Shown in pieces: positions 8,416-16,547 of a DNA stretch of 64,000 nt. The notes under the pieces were generated by a model that ran no database searches, had not been told where the DNA came from, and was given only the letters and a program-made list of their open reading frames with translations. The stretch is from contig NZ_CP042425.1 in assembly GCF_008254045.1 (NCBI RefSeq), forward strand, positions 186,001-250,000, written 5' to 3'. The position numbers were made by a program, and so were the translations under genes. The stretch is from Limnoglobus roseus. GTDB taxonomy: Bacteria > Planctomycetota > Planctomycetia > Gemmatales > Gemmataceae. The stretch's first letter is position 1, and each line of letters starts with the position of its first letter.

Positions 8416-9213
8416 TTACGACGAGCCGGTGATTCGGACGAGCGCGTCGGCGGCGGCCTTCCGCACGTCCTTGTCGGGGTCGGTGAGCAAGTTCTGAATC
8501 GGCCCGCTCGCGTCGAGGGCGGCAGGGCCGAGTTTGCCGAGCGTTCGCACGGTCGAGAGCCGCACGTTGTCGTCGGTATCGCCCAGGTCCAGCACGTAAG
8601 CCTGAATCAATTCTTTCGACGGCTTCGCGGTCGGCTGAATCCGCCGCACCGCGGCCACGGCCGCACGCCGCACGTCGCCGTCAGAGTCGCTCAGCACCGC
8701 CGTCAGTGCCGGCAACGCGGTAACCGCACCGGCTTCCAGCGTGCCGAGAACCTTCGCGGCCCGCAACCGGGTGCCCTCGTCGCGGCTCCGTAACTGCTCG
8801 ATGAGCCCGGCCAGGTCGCGGCGGTCTTCACTGCCCAGGATTTGCTTCGTCGCGCCACGCACGGCCAGGTCGATGTCGGTACTCCGGCCGGTAGTCTTCG
8901 CCAGCACCGGCAGCGCCGGTTTCGCGGCGGCCCCGATGGCCCCGAGGGCTTCGGCCACCGCTTCCTGTAAGTCCTCTTGCTCGGCCTTCCGCAACAGCGT
9001 GAGCTGGTGTTGCAGTTCATCGAGGGCCGCGTGTGCCTTCGGCCCAATCTTGGCGAGGGTGTGAGCCGCCTCCGCCCGCTGCGTCGTCTTCAACCGCGGG
9101 TCGCGGACCACGGCGACCAACCGGAGGGCCAGGCGGTCGTCATCGTCGTCCGCCCGTGCGAGGGGCGAGCCGAGGCCGAGGCCGAGAGCGGCGAGCAGGA
9201 AGTAGCGGTTCAC
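8416..9213 (-). CDS. Exported HEAT-repeat protein
   Basis: A 265-residue protein with a clear signal peptide (residues 1 to about 21, ending ARA) followed by an acidic DDDD stretch and then about six HEAT-like helical repeats. Repeating cues are VAEALGAIG, AAKVLGTLE, VRRAAVAAVRRI, TVRTLGKLG and VRKAAADALVRI. HEAT solenoids bind other proteins. No enzyme motif is present. It is a single gene, divergent from the TPR-like gene at 9472 and convergent with the SGNH cluster. Function unknown. Confidence 0.8.
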   Translation of the reverse strand: MNRYFLLAALGLGLGSPLARADDDDDRLALRLVAVVRDPRLKTTQRAEAAHTLAKIGPKAHAALDELQHQLTLLRKAEQEDLQEAVAEALGAIGAAAKPALPVLAKTTGRSTDIDLAVRGATKQILGSEDRRDLAGLIEQLRSRDEGTRLRAAKVLGTLEAGAVTALPALTAVLSDSDGDVRRAAVAAVRRIQPTAKPSKELIQAYVLDLGDTDDNVRLSTVRTLGKLGPAALDASGPIQNLLTDPDKDVRKAAADALVRITGSS

Positions 9214-9471
9214 GAATCGACTCCTGGGAGGCCAATTCTCAGCATCGTCTGCCGTCGCGAACAGCGTGCGTCGAACGCCTGCCGTCGTCGGGGAAAAACC
9301 GGCGGCGCGTCGGGACGATCGGCGTCACCGGCAGATTGGGACTGGCGGGGTGGCAAATTTTGCCGGACAATGACCGATGACTCAGGGAGGCGGCGAACTC
9401 GCGCCACCCCCGAACTGTGCCTTGCGAAAATCGCGCCGGCCGCGTATAGCCCCCAAACGAGGGGAACGACC
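9214..9471. other. Divergent intergenic region
   Basis: 258 bases between the HEAT-repeat gene and the TPR-like gene, which must hold both promoters. I see no convincing -35/-10 pair, operator or RNA gene. An imperfect palindrome GGCAAATTTTGCC lies at 9351-9363. Confidence 0.5.
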
Positions 9472-10158
9472 ATGCGCAAACTCGCCATCCGATCGGCCGC
9501 CACCGGCACGATACTCGCCACCCTGATGGGTTTGAGCATCGCGGCCGACCCGCCCGCGGTGCTGCCGCCGCCGAAGCCGCTCGACGAGCCGCGGAAACTG
9601 CGAACGGAACTGGAAGCTCTGGCCGCCGAACGGGACGCCATGGCGAAGGATTTGGCCGAGCCGCCAGGCACAGCGTCCGAGCGGGCGAAACTGCGGGCGC
9701 AGTTGCTGGAGTTGGTCAAGCGCGTCGGCGAGAAGAAGATGGCCCCCGCGGCCCCACCGATGCCACCGCCCACCCGGGTTGGGAAGGAACCGCCGGTGGC
9801 TCCGCCTCCGGTGCCAAAATTCACCCCGGACGATAGCACAAAGCCTGTTGACGCGGTACGAGCGGGCCAGAACTACTTCCGCTCCGGTGACGTTGATGCT
9901 GCTCTGCGGACTTTCAAGCTGATCGACACGAATGCATTACCAAAGGAAGACCGGGCGTTCGTCCAGTACATGACGGCGTGTTGCCTGCGAAAGACGAACA
10001 AGTTGAGCGAGGCAGCGGCGATTTTCCGCGAGGTTGCGGACCACAAAGATGACGAATTCCTCGCCGAGTACGCCGTCTGGCAGCTCAGCACGATGAAGTC
10101 GATTCAAGAACTTGAGACTAATCTCGAACAACTACGCTCCCGGCGGAAATCGAAGTAG
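9472..10158 (+). CDS. Exported TPR-like protein of unknown function
   Basis: 228 residues. The ATG at 9472 is preferred over upstream starts because it has GAGGGGA upstream and opens a signal peptide (about 1-24, ending SIAADP). A proline-rich linker and a short coiled-coil (about 40-90) precede two or three TPR-like helix pairs (about 125-210: AGQNYFRSGDVDAAL, AACCLRKTNKLSEAAAIF-type). It precedes the fliK operon by 71 bases in the same direction, so a link to motility is possible but unproven. Confidence 0.7.
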   Translation: MRKLAIRSAATGTILATLMGLSIAADPPAVLPPPKPLDEPRKLRTELEALAAERDAMAKDLAEPPGTASERAKLRAQLLELVKRVGEKKMAPAAPPMPPPTRVGKEPPVAPPPVPKFTPDDSTKPVDAVRAGQNYFRSGDVDAALRTFKLIDTNALPKEDRAFVQYMTACCLRKTNKLSEAAAIFREVADHKDDEFLAEYAVWQLSTMKSIQELETNLEQLRSRRKSK

Positions 10159-10229
10159 ATTTCCTGCCGGAATATCGGGCTTTTCCCCTGCGGGCGGAAC
10201 ATCACGTAGTAAGTATTGAGTGCTTAACG

Positions 10230-10520
10230 ATGACGACCGAAGAACTTCTCACCGCGATCCGCGAGCGACTGACCGGCGGCCACGGATTCGACGACCTGTT
10301 GGCCCGATTGTCGCAGTCAGTCGCTCTATTACAAGACCGACTCGCCTCGGCTGATGCCGACGAGCGGGAGCGGGCCCGGATTGATGGCGCACAATTGCAG
10401 CAGGAAATTGCAAAGCTGACGGAGTTCGGCGAGAATCGGTTGAATGGGCTTCATACGGAAGTGACGGCCCTGGTTCGGAAAGGAAGCCTCGACCGCCTGT
10501 ACGGCACGACGCACCACTGA
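10230..10520 (+). CDS. Small helical protein immediately upstream of fliK (possible FlgN/FliT-type chaperone)
   Basis: A 96-residue, almost wholly helical, charged protein with no membrane segment or signal. Heptad-like leucines run through residues 20-85. It ends 4 bases before the fliK start, so it is co-transcribed and probably coupled to it. Size, helicity and position fit a flagellar export chaperone of the FlgN/FliT kind, but there is no clear sequence signature, so this is a guess from context. Confidence 0.6.
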   Translation: MTTEELLTAIRERLTGGHGFDDLLARLSQSVALLQDRLASADADERERARIDGAQLQQEIAKLTEFGENRLNGLHTEVTALVRKGSLDRLYGTTHH

Positions 10521-10524
10521 CACA

Positions 10525-12423
10525 ATGCCTGTGACATCTGCTGACCTTCTGGCTGCCTCGTTGCCCCCGCGGCTGACCTTCACGCCGTCGAACCAGTCGG
10601 CCGCCCCGGGCGACGACTCCAGTACCCCGGCCCAGGCGAATTTTCAGAACGTCCTGACCTCGGTGCAAACGGCCACCCCGACCAACGCCACCGCAACAAC
10701 GACGACCACGGCAACAGCAACCACGACGACCGCGACCACCACGACTTCGACCGACGCTACCTTATCGACGACCGACGGCAATGTGTTGCCCGGAAATTTG
10801 CTCGATTCGCTCGCGACCAACGAAGATACCACTGACGCGACGACGGACACCAACAGCGCCCTCGGCCTTCTCCTTGCGGCCCTGACGACCACGCAGCCGA
10901 CGGCGACGACCGACTTCGTGCCCGCCGACGCGACCGCGAACACGAGTCTCGCGACCGGAACCGCAGCCCTGGCTGATACGCAAACGACAGCCGTCACCGT
11001 TCCGCCCACGACGAACACCGACACCCGGTCGCGGGCCGACCAACTGCGGCTCGCCCAATCGCCGAACCGGCCGACGACGACGCCCCTGACGACTCAGCCC
11101 ACGGCCCTCCCCGCGACGACGACGGCGAACACGCCGACGGCCGCGACGACCGACCCGAACGCCCCGCCGACGCAGACGAATCCGACAACCCCGGCCCAGA
11201 CCGCGGCGGTTCCCGCGTTGACGACCACGACGGCGGCCACGCCCGGCGACACGGCCCGAGTGGCGGCCCGCACACCGTCGATTCTGGCCCAAGCTCCGAT
11301 CGTCGTGGACCCGAACCAGGGCCTTCCGAGTGGGCCACCCGCCGCCGCCAACCCGCCGGTTTTCCCGGCCGTGGCCGCCACCGACCCCGTTCAGCCGACG
11401 CCGGCCGTGACGGCGGGCCAACCGCTGAGCGTGACCCTCGAACTGCGGGCCAACTTCACACCGCCACCGGCCGCTCCTACGCCGCCGACCACCGCGGCCG
11501 CTTCGCCGTTCGCGACGGTGCTGCAACAACACGCTCCGGCCCCAGCGAATCCTGCAACGACCCCGGCCGCGGTTCAAACCGCCACGGCCATCCCGACGAC
11601 GGCACCGACACCGACGATAACGGCACCGACGGCGACCACGGTTCAGCCGACCATCGTCCCACCCGCGGCCGTTCCGGTTCAATCGCCATTGCCGGTCGCC
11701 GCTTCGACCGAAACGGCCCAACCCGTCGCGGTCCCCGCTGCGGTTGTCGCGGGCCAACGGCCGGTCGATACGATCCTGCCGACCGCGGTGAACGCGTCCT
11801 CGCCGACGCAAACGGGCACCCTGTTCGCCAACGTGAACGGGCGAAGCCCGGCCGCGACGGCCCGCGAATCGACGCCGGTCGATTCCTCGAACGGAACCGA
11901 CCTCACGGCCACGACGAACACGCCCGTCGCGGGCCTCGTGCCACAGGCCGTCGACGCCCCGCCGCCACAAGCTCCCGCGGTCGCAACGACGCAAACGCCA
12001 TCGCCGGCCGCGCAACTCAGCGACAGCATCGTGACGCACGCGAGCATCGCCGAGAAGGATGGGAAGGTCGAGTTCCAAATTCGGCTCGACCCGGCCGAAC
12101 TCGGCCCGGTGAAGATCAAAATCGTCGCCCACGGCGACCGGATGAGTGCGGAAGTCGTCGTGTCCAACGACGCCGTGCGGCAGATGGTCGAGAGCCAACT
12201 GCCCGACCTCCGTCAACGGTTGGCCGACGCGGGCCTGAATCTGCCGAACCTCGACGTGAGTACGGGCGGCGGACAAACGGGCGGCCGACAAGCCGAAAGT
12301 GACGCCCAAGGGGAGCCGACCTTCGGCGGGTTCCGCCAGGTCGCCTCGACGAGCCAGTCGCCACGCCGGTCGGTGGCGAGGGGCCTTCCGGACGGAACCG
12401 GAACGCTCGACGTGATGGTGTAA
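10525..12423 (+). CDS. fliK: Flagellar hook-length control protein FliK
   Basis: A secreted ruler that sets hook length and triggers the substrate switch through FlhB. Residues about 45-480 are extremely rich in Thr, Ala and Pro, with runs of threonine codons, as expected for an unfolded ruler. The C-terminal domain (about 500-600) carries the family pattern VEFQIRLDPAELGPVKIKI followed by SAEVVVSNDAVRQMV and LRQRLADAGLNL. At 632 residues it is long compared with about 400 in enterics. It opens the fliK-flgD-flgE group. Confidence 0.88.
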   Translation: MPVTSADLLAASLPPRLTFTPSNQSAAPGDDSSTPAQANFQNVLTSVQTATPTNATATTTTTATATTTTATTTTSTDATLSTTDGNVLPGNLLDSLATNEDTTDATTDTNSALGLLLAALTTTQPTATTDFVPADATANTSLATGTAALADTQTTAVTVPPTTNTDTRSRADQLRLAQSPNRPTTTPLTTQPTALPATTTANTPTAATTDPNAPPTQTNPTTPAQTAAVPALTTTTAATPGDTARVAARTPSILAQAPIVVDPNQGLPSGPPAAANPPVFPAVAATDPVQPTPAVTAGQPLSVTLELRANFTPPPAAPTPPTTAAASPFATVLQQHAPAPANPATTPAAVQTATAIPTTAPTPTITAPTATTVQPTIVPPAAVPVQSPLPVAASTETAQPVAVPAAVVAGQRPVDTILPTAVNASSPTQTGTLFANVNGRSPAATARESTPVDSSNGTDLTATTNTPVAGLVPQAVDAPPPQAPAVATTQTPSPAAQLSDSIVTHASIAEKDGKVEFQIRLDPAELGPVKIKIVAHGDRMSAEVVVSNDAVRQMVESQLPDLRQRLADAGLNLPNLDVSTGGGQTGGRQAESDAQGEPTFGGFRQVASTSQSPRRSVARGLPDGTGTLDVMV

Positions 12424-12446
12424 GCCCAAAAGGAGGAGGAGCGAAC

Positions 12447-12815
12447 ATGAGCCAGATTGCTTCGGCCACGAGTTCCGCGATTTCGCAGGACCAGTTCTTG
12501 AACCTGCTCGTGACGCAGCTTCAGAACCAGGACCCGCTCGACCCCGTGTCCGACCAGAACTTCATCACCCAACTGACGCAACTGAACACGCTCACGAGCC
12601 TGCAATCGCTGAACGCAAGCTTCTCGGAGAATTTGAAACTGCAACAACTGACCCAGGGGGCGGACCTCGTCGGCCGGACCGTGCAGTACACGCCGGCGGA
12701 CGGGAACACCCCGGCCACGGGGACGGTGAGTTCCGTCGCCGTCGAGAACGGCCAGTTCGTGTTGAAAATCGGCACGGCAAGCGTCGGCCTGGATAGCGTA
12801 CTTTCCGTCCAGTAA
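12447..12815 (+). CDS. flgD: Flagellar hook capping/assembly protein FlgD
   Basis: The scaffold at the tip of the growing hook. The 122-residue protein has the conserved N-terminal FlgD segment QDQFLNLLVTQLQNQDPLDP and QLTQLNTLTSLQSLN, then only a small C-terminal beta region (about 70-122), so it is the short form lacking the full FnIII/tudor extension of enteric FlgD (about 230 residues). GGAGGAG sits about 8 bases before the ATG. It follows fliK by 23 bases. Confidence 0.9.
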   Translation: MSQIASATSSAISQDQFLNLLVTQLQNQDPLDPVSDQNFITQLTQLNTLTSLQSLNASFSENLKLQQLTQGADLVGRTVQYTPADGNTPATGTVSSVAVENGQFVLKIGTASVGLDSVLSVQ

Positions 12816-12821
12816 CCAACT

Positions 12822-12850
12822 GCGGCCGGCGGGGGCCGGTCGCGATTTTT
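12822..12850 (+). terminator. Intrinsic terminator or attenuator between flgD and flgE
   Basis: A 9-bp stem (GCGGCCGGC at 12822-12830 with GCCGGTCGC at 12835-12843, one G-T pair) with a GGGG loop is followed by GATTTTT. It starts 7 bases after the flgD stop and lies 32 bases before the flgE start. Confidence 0.65.
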
Positions 12851-12881
12851 CTACCGTGATTCACATCAAGGAGTGACGACG

Positions 12882-14144
12882 ATGACTTTGGCAGCCTTGT
12901 TCAGCGGTGCGAGCGGCCTGGCGGCGAACTCGACGGCCCTCGACGTGGTCGGTAACAACCTCGCGAACTTGAACACGACCGGCTACAAAACTCAGCGGAC
13001 GCTCTTCCGCGACCAGGTCTACCAACTGCTCGACGGCGGCTCGGCCGCGGGCGTGACGGGGTCCGGCGGGACGAACGCCTCGCAGCTCGGTAACGGCGTG
13101 ACGGTCGGCACGATCGACACGCAGTTCACCCAGGGGGCCGTCAACCCGACCGGCCGGTCGCTCGACGCGGCCATCAGCGGCAACGGCTTCTTCGTCCTCC
13201 GCTCCCCGACCGGCCAATTGTACTCCCGGGCGGGCAACTTCGACGTGGACTCCAGCGGGTTCCTCGTCGAGCCGTCAACGGGCAACCGCATCCAGCGGAC
13301 CGGCACCGCGGGCGAAGGGTCGGCGACGCTCCCGGGGTTCCAGGTCGCGGGCAATAACGACATTCGCGTTCCCATCGGGTCCGGCGTGCCGGGCGTGCCG
13401 ACGTCGAACGTCACCTTCCGGGGGAACGTGAGCAGCAAGACGGCCGTGGGCGACCCCGCCGTTAACCTGACGCCGATTCAGTTCTTCGACTCGCAAAGCG
13501 GATCCCACACCTTGAGCGTGTCGTTCACGAAGACGGCCGACAACACGTACAGCGTGTCGGCCACGGCGACCGACGCGACGGTCACCTTACCGCCGACCTC
13601 CGTGACCTTCGACACGAGCGGGAAACTGCTCTCGCCCGCCTCGCTGGCGATATCGATTACCGGGATCGCCGGGGCGGCCACGCAGACCGTCAACCTGAAC
13701 TTCGGTACGCCCGGCCAGTCAACCGGCCTGACGCAGACCGGGGACGCAACCGACGGGGCGGCGGTCACCCAGGACGGCAGCGGGTCGGGCACGCTCCTGT
13801 CGGTGTCCATCGACGCGAACGGTACCATCCAGGGGTTGTCGTCGAACGGCCGGACGGTCCCCGTGGCCCAACTCGCCATCGCGTCGTTCAACAACCAGGG
13901 CGGCCTGATCCGTGCGGGGACGAACACCTTTTCGACCGGCCCCGGGTCCGGTGAGCCCTTGATCGGATCCGCCAACACTGGCGGCCGCGGGGCGATCTCG
14001 GGCGGTGCCCTCGAAGGGGCGGGTGTGGACATCGCGGTCGAGTTCAGCCGCCTCATCATCGCCCAGCGGGGCTTCCAGGTGAACGCCCGGACGATCTCGG
14101 CGGCCAACGACACGCTGCAAGAACTGGCGAACATCATCCGATAA
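12882..14144 (+). CDS. flgE: Flagellar hook protein FlgE
   Basis: The subunit of the hook. The ATG at 12882 is chosen over the GTG at 12873 because AAGGAG at 12868-12873 is spaced 8 bases from it. N-terminal helix LAALFSGASGLAANSTALDVVGNNLANLNTTGYK and C-terminal IIAQRGFQVNARTISAANDTLQEL form the D0 coiled-coil typical of rod/hook proteins. The middle (about 80-370) holds Ser/Thr/Gly-rich outer domains. Length 420 residues matches FlgE rather than FlgG or FlgF, as does its place after flgD. Last gene of the rightward group. Confidence 0.88.
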   Translation: MTLAALFSGASGLAANSTALDVVGNNLANLNTTGYKTQRTLFRDQVYQLLDGGSAAGVTGSGGTNASQLGNGVTVGTIDTQFTQGAVNPTGRSLDAAISGNGFFVLRSPTGQLYSRAGNFDVDSSGFLVEPSTGNRIQRTGTAGEGSATLPGFQVAGNNDIRVPIGSGVPGVPTSNVTFRGNVSSKTAVGDPAVNLTPIQFFDSQSGSHTLSVSFTKTADNTYSVSATATDATVTLPPTSVTFDTSGKLLSPASLAISITGIAGAATQTVNLNFGTPGQSTGLTQTGDATDGAAVTQDGSGSGTLLSVSIDANGTIQGLSSNGRTVPVAQLAIASFNNQGGLIRAGTNTFSTGPGSGEPLIGSANTGGRGAISGGALEGAGVDIAVEFSRLIIAQRGFQVNARTISAANDTLQELANIIR

Positions 14145-14159
14145 CGTGTGACAACGTGA

Positions 14160-14189
14160 GAAGCCCCGGCACAATTGTGCCGGGGCTTC
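14160..14189. terminator. Bidirectional terminator between convergent flgE and fliO-like genes
   Basis: A perfect 30-base palindrome: GAAGCCCCGGCAC pairs with GTGCCGGGGCTTC around a central AATT. It sits in the 49-base gap between the two convergent stop codons. There is no T-run, but the position and symmetry fit a two-way terminator. Confidence 0.8.
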
Positions 14190-14193
14190 GTGC

Positions 14194-14574
14194 TTACTCC
14201 ACCTCGCCGACCAATTCTTCGAACTTCTCACTCAGCACGACAATCGAGCGGATGCCCGTGGCATCAGTCGTCACGGCCACACTCTGTCCGTCGGCCTTCA
14301 AGACGTGGACACTCGCCCACGTGTTCAGCGTCAGACTACTCTCGATCACCAATCGGTCGTTCACCGGGCCGGTCTTCGGCTTCGTAACGCGGCGGGTAAC
14401 CCAGATCAATCCACCACAGATGGCGAGCGTGAGGGCGGTGAGGCCGACGAGGCGAACGAGCAAGCTCATCGGGTCCGGCGGCGCGGGCGTGACCGGCGGC
14501 GTATAGTCGAGATCGGCCGCTCGGAGCGGGCCGGCGAGCAGGGCGAACACGATCAGCGTCGTCAGTGGCTTCAT
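14194..14574 (-). CDS. fliO: FliO-like flagellar export protein, second copy
   Basis: A 126-residue protein with a signal-peptide-like first segment (1-20), a proline-rich periplasmic stretch, one membrane helix (about 41-60) and a small cytoplasmic beta domain (about 70-125: SSLTLNTWASVHVLKADGQS, then TTDATGIRSIVVL). This is the FliO plan. It overlaps fliN by ATGA, giving the classical order fliL-M-N-O, while another FliO-like gene sits beside fliP at 25088. The assignment rests on topology and gene order, since FliO is poorly conserved. Confidence 0.7.
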   Translation of the reverse strand: MKPLTTLIVFALLAGPLRAADLDYTPPVTPAPPDPMSLLVRLVGLTALTLAICGGLIWVTRRVTKPKTGPVNDRLVIESSLTLNTWASVHVLKADGQSVAVTTDATGIRSIVVLSEKFEELVGEVE

Positions 14575-14969
14575 GCCGGCTTGGCCCCGCCCTTCGCGGG
14601 GAGGAGTTGCTTGATTCGCACGGCGAAACGGTCCTCGACGACCACGACCTCGCCGGTGGCGAACGGCACGCCGCGGACGGTCAGTTGCACCGGCTGGCTC
14701 ACCAACTCTTCCAGTTCCAGCACGGCCCCTGGGCCGAGCTTCAAGATTTCGCCGATGGGCAGGACGACGTGGCCGAGTTGGGCGGTGATCGTCACCGGCA
14801 CGTCGCGGAGGAAGTCGATCGGGTTGGCAGCCCCCGTCGCGGCCGACTGCGGCATGAGCTGCGCGAACTCGGCCATCTTCGCCAGGATTTGGTTCAACTC
14901 GGCGGCCGACGGCGCGGCCGCAGGGGCGGGCGTCGTGGTGTCGGCGGGTGGGGCCTCGGCGGTGGACAT
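14571..14969 (-). CDS. fliN: Flagellar motor switch protein FliN
   Basis: The C-ring subunit below FliM that binds export cargo complexes. The start at 14969 (MSTAEAPP) is preferred because GAGGAAA lies upstream and an earlier start would run into fliM. An Ala/Pro-rich N-terminus (about 1-25) and a helix lead to the SpoA/FliN domain (about 50-127): DVPVTITAQLGHVVLPIGEIL, LELEELVSQPVQL and GEVVVVEDRFAVRI. 132 residues. The stop overlaps the second fliO. Confidence 0.92.
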   Translation of the reverse strand: MSTAEAPPADTTTPAPAAAPSAAELNQILAKMAEFAQLMPQSAATGAANPIDFLRDVPVTITAQLGHVVLPIGEILKLGPGAVLELEELVSQPVQLTVRGVPFATGEVVVVEDRFAVRIKQLLPAKGGAKPA

Positions 14970-14994
14970 CGCGGCTGTTTCCTCGTGGGGTGGG

Positions 14995-15861
14995 TCAACC
15001 CGTCGCGGTCTGAACTTGCACCGCACAGCGGCCACTGACCGCGCCCGGCCAGACGCGGAACTTTGCCGCCCCGGCCACGCGCGCCTCCAGCGGCTCGCTC
15101 ACCCGTTGCCGTAAGAGTACCACATCCCCCGCGACCAGTCGTGCCAGGTCGAACATCGTCAGGTCGGCGGTGCCGAGGACGACGGTCACGTCCACCGGCA
15201 TTTCCTTTACAAGCGTTTCAATCTGCGTCCGCACGGCCGCGTCGGACGGCACGGCCCGCACTTTCGGCGTTGTCAGTTGTTCCAGGCGGCCGGACCGGGT
15301 GAACAGCAGGCGGACGGCGAACTCGCCGAGAGGCGTCGTCAGCGTCAGTTCCGCAAAGTAGGCCGCGTCGGCGAGCGGTTGCCGCCAGACGGTTTCCGGC
15401 GGGCCGCCGGCGTCGGACTTGAGTTTAATCCCGCCGGGCAGCGGCCACGCGATCTCCATTGGCTGCACGAGCAGTTCGCGGAGCATGTAATTGCAAAGGG
15501 ATCGTTCGACGGTGCTGAGTTCGCGGTCGGCGGGGAGTTCCTTCGGCGTCTCGCCCATCATCCCGGCGAGCAGGAGCAGGATCACGGGCCGGGGAATCGC
15601 GAGCAGGAAGTTGTCGTCGGCTTGTTCGGAGGCCCGCACGACGAACCCAACGGCCTCGAGCGGGAGTGAACGGATGCCGGCCCCGGCGGTGGTGATCTCA
15701 ACACGGCCGACCTTCGGCTCGGCCGGGAACGGCAACGCCTTGGACCACGTGACGGCGGCGCGGCGGCAGGCTTCGGTCAGCCACGCGGCCACCCGCCGCT
15801 CGGTGTCGCCGGGCGGCGGTTTGCGAAAGTCGAACGCGGGAGGCGCGGCCGGTTGTGTCAT
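14995..15861 (-). CDS. fliM: Flagellar motor switch protein FliM
   Basis: The C-ring switch subunit. The 288-residue protein has a central FliM domain (about 35-185) and a C-terminal SpoA-type domain (about 205-285: MPVDVTVVLGTADLTMFDLARLVAGDVVLL). It is shorter than typical FliM (about 330), and the N-terminal EIDALL-type CheY-binding motif is not recognisable; instead there is a short Pro-rich start. This could mean altered chemotaxis coupling, or that the motif is too diverged to see. The start overlaps the fliL stop by ATGA. Confidence 0.8.
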   Translation of the reverse strand: MTQPAAPPAFDFRKPPPGDTERRVAAWLTEACRRAAVTWSKALPFPAEPKVGRVEITTAGAGIRSLPLEAVGFVVRASEQADDNFLLAIPRPVILLLLAGMMGETPKELPADRELSTVERSLCNYMLRELLVQPMEIAWPLPGGIKLKSDAGGPPETVWRQPLADAAYFAELTLTTPLGEFAVRLLFTRSGRLEQLTTPKVRAVPSDAAVRTQIETLVKEMPVDVTVVLGTADLTMFDLARLVAGDVVLLRQRVSEPLEARVAGAAKFRVWPGAVSGRCAVQVQTATG

Positions 15862-16388
15862 TGCACCAAGTATTCCTCGAACACAATGTTCTTCAAGGCC
15901 CCGTGCCCGTTCGGGTACAGGATGTCCTCGAATCGCTCCAGGATCTCCCGTTGAACGCGGTTCACGCCGACCGTGAACTGAACGTCCTTGACCGTCTTGC
16001 CCGACAGGTGGCTGATCATCCAGCTCTTCATCGCCGACTTCTTCTTTTCCAGCATCGTCGTGACGGTCGCCTCAGCCTCTTCCTCTACCATCAGCACGAT
16101 CTTCAACTTCAGGTAGCGGGTCATCCGCTCTTCCGCGAGGTTCACGACCACGTCCCCGAAGGGCACGGGGGCGAGCTTTTCCTCGGCGTGGGCGGCCTTC
16201 TTCTTCGGCTTCACGTGGCCGGTGGCGTGCTCCTCGCTCGCCTCGGCCGTCTTGCCGAGCAGGGCGGGCACGTTCACGAACATCGGCAGGGCACCGCCGG
16301 CGGCGATGGACAGCACGGCCGCGATCAGGAACTTACCCTTGCCGCCCTTCTTCTTGGCGGCGGGGGCGGGTGCGGCTTCTTCGGACAT
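15858..16388 (-). CDS. fliL: Flagellar basal-body-associated protein FliL
   Basis: A single-pass inner membrane protein thought to support the stator. A Lys/Gly-rich cytoplasmic tail precedes a membrane helix (about 19-40), then a linker with a His/Lys/Glu-rich patch (about 50-75) and the periplasmic FliL domain (about 76-176: GDVVVNLAEERMTRYLKLKIVL, KSAMKSWMISHLSGKT, LERFEDIL). 176 residues, normal for the family. First gene of the fliL-M-N-O group, with a 159-base gap upstream. Confidence 0.88.
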   Translation of the reverse strand: MSEEAAPAPAAKKKGGKGKFLIAAVLSIAAGGALPMFVNVPALLGKTAEASEEHATGHVKPKKKAAHAEEKLAPVPFGDVVVNLAEERMTRYLKLKIVLMVEEEAEATVTTMLEKKKSAMKSWMISHLSGKTVKDVQFTVGVNRVQREILERFEDILYPNGHGALKNIVFEEYLVQ

Positions 16389-16547
16389 GGATGAACCTCA
16401 CGGTGTTGCGAAACCAGTTCGCATCCGTGCGGCTGATGTGAGTCCCTTCGAAGCCCACCGCGTGGTGGGCGTTGTAACCCGACAAACGCGGGCGGCACAA
16501 GACCAACTCTTGGCGAACTGCGTTCCGTCCGGAACACGGCCCGTCGG

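Noticed and set aside
10680..10750. Low-complexity ACG/ACC-rich stretch
   Set aside because: It encodes the threonine-rich ruler region of FliK, which is normal for that protein.
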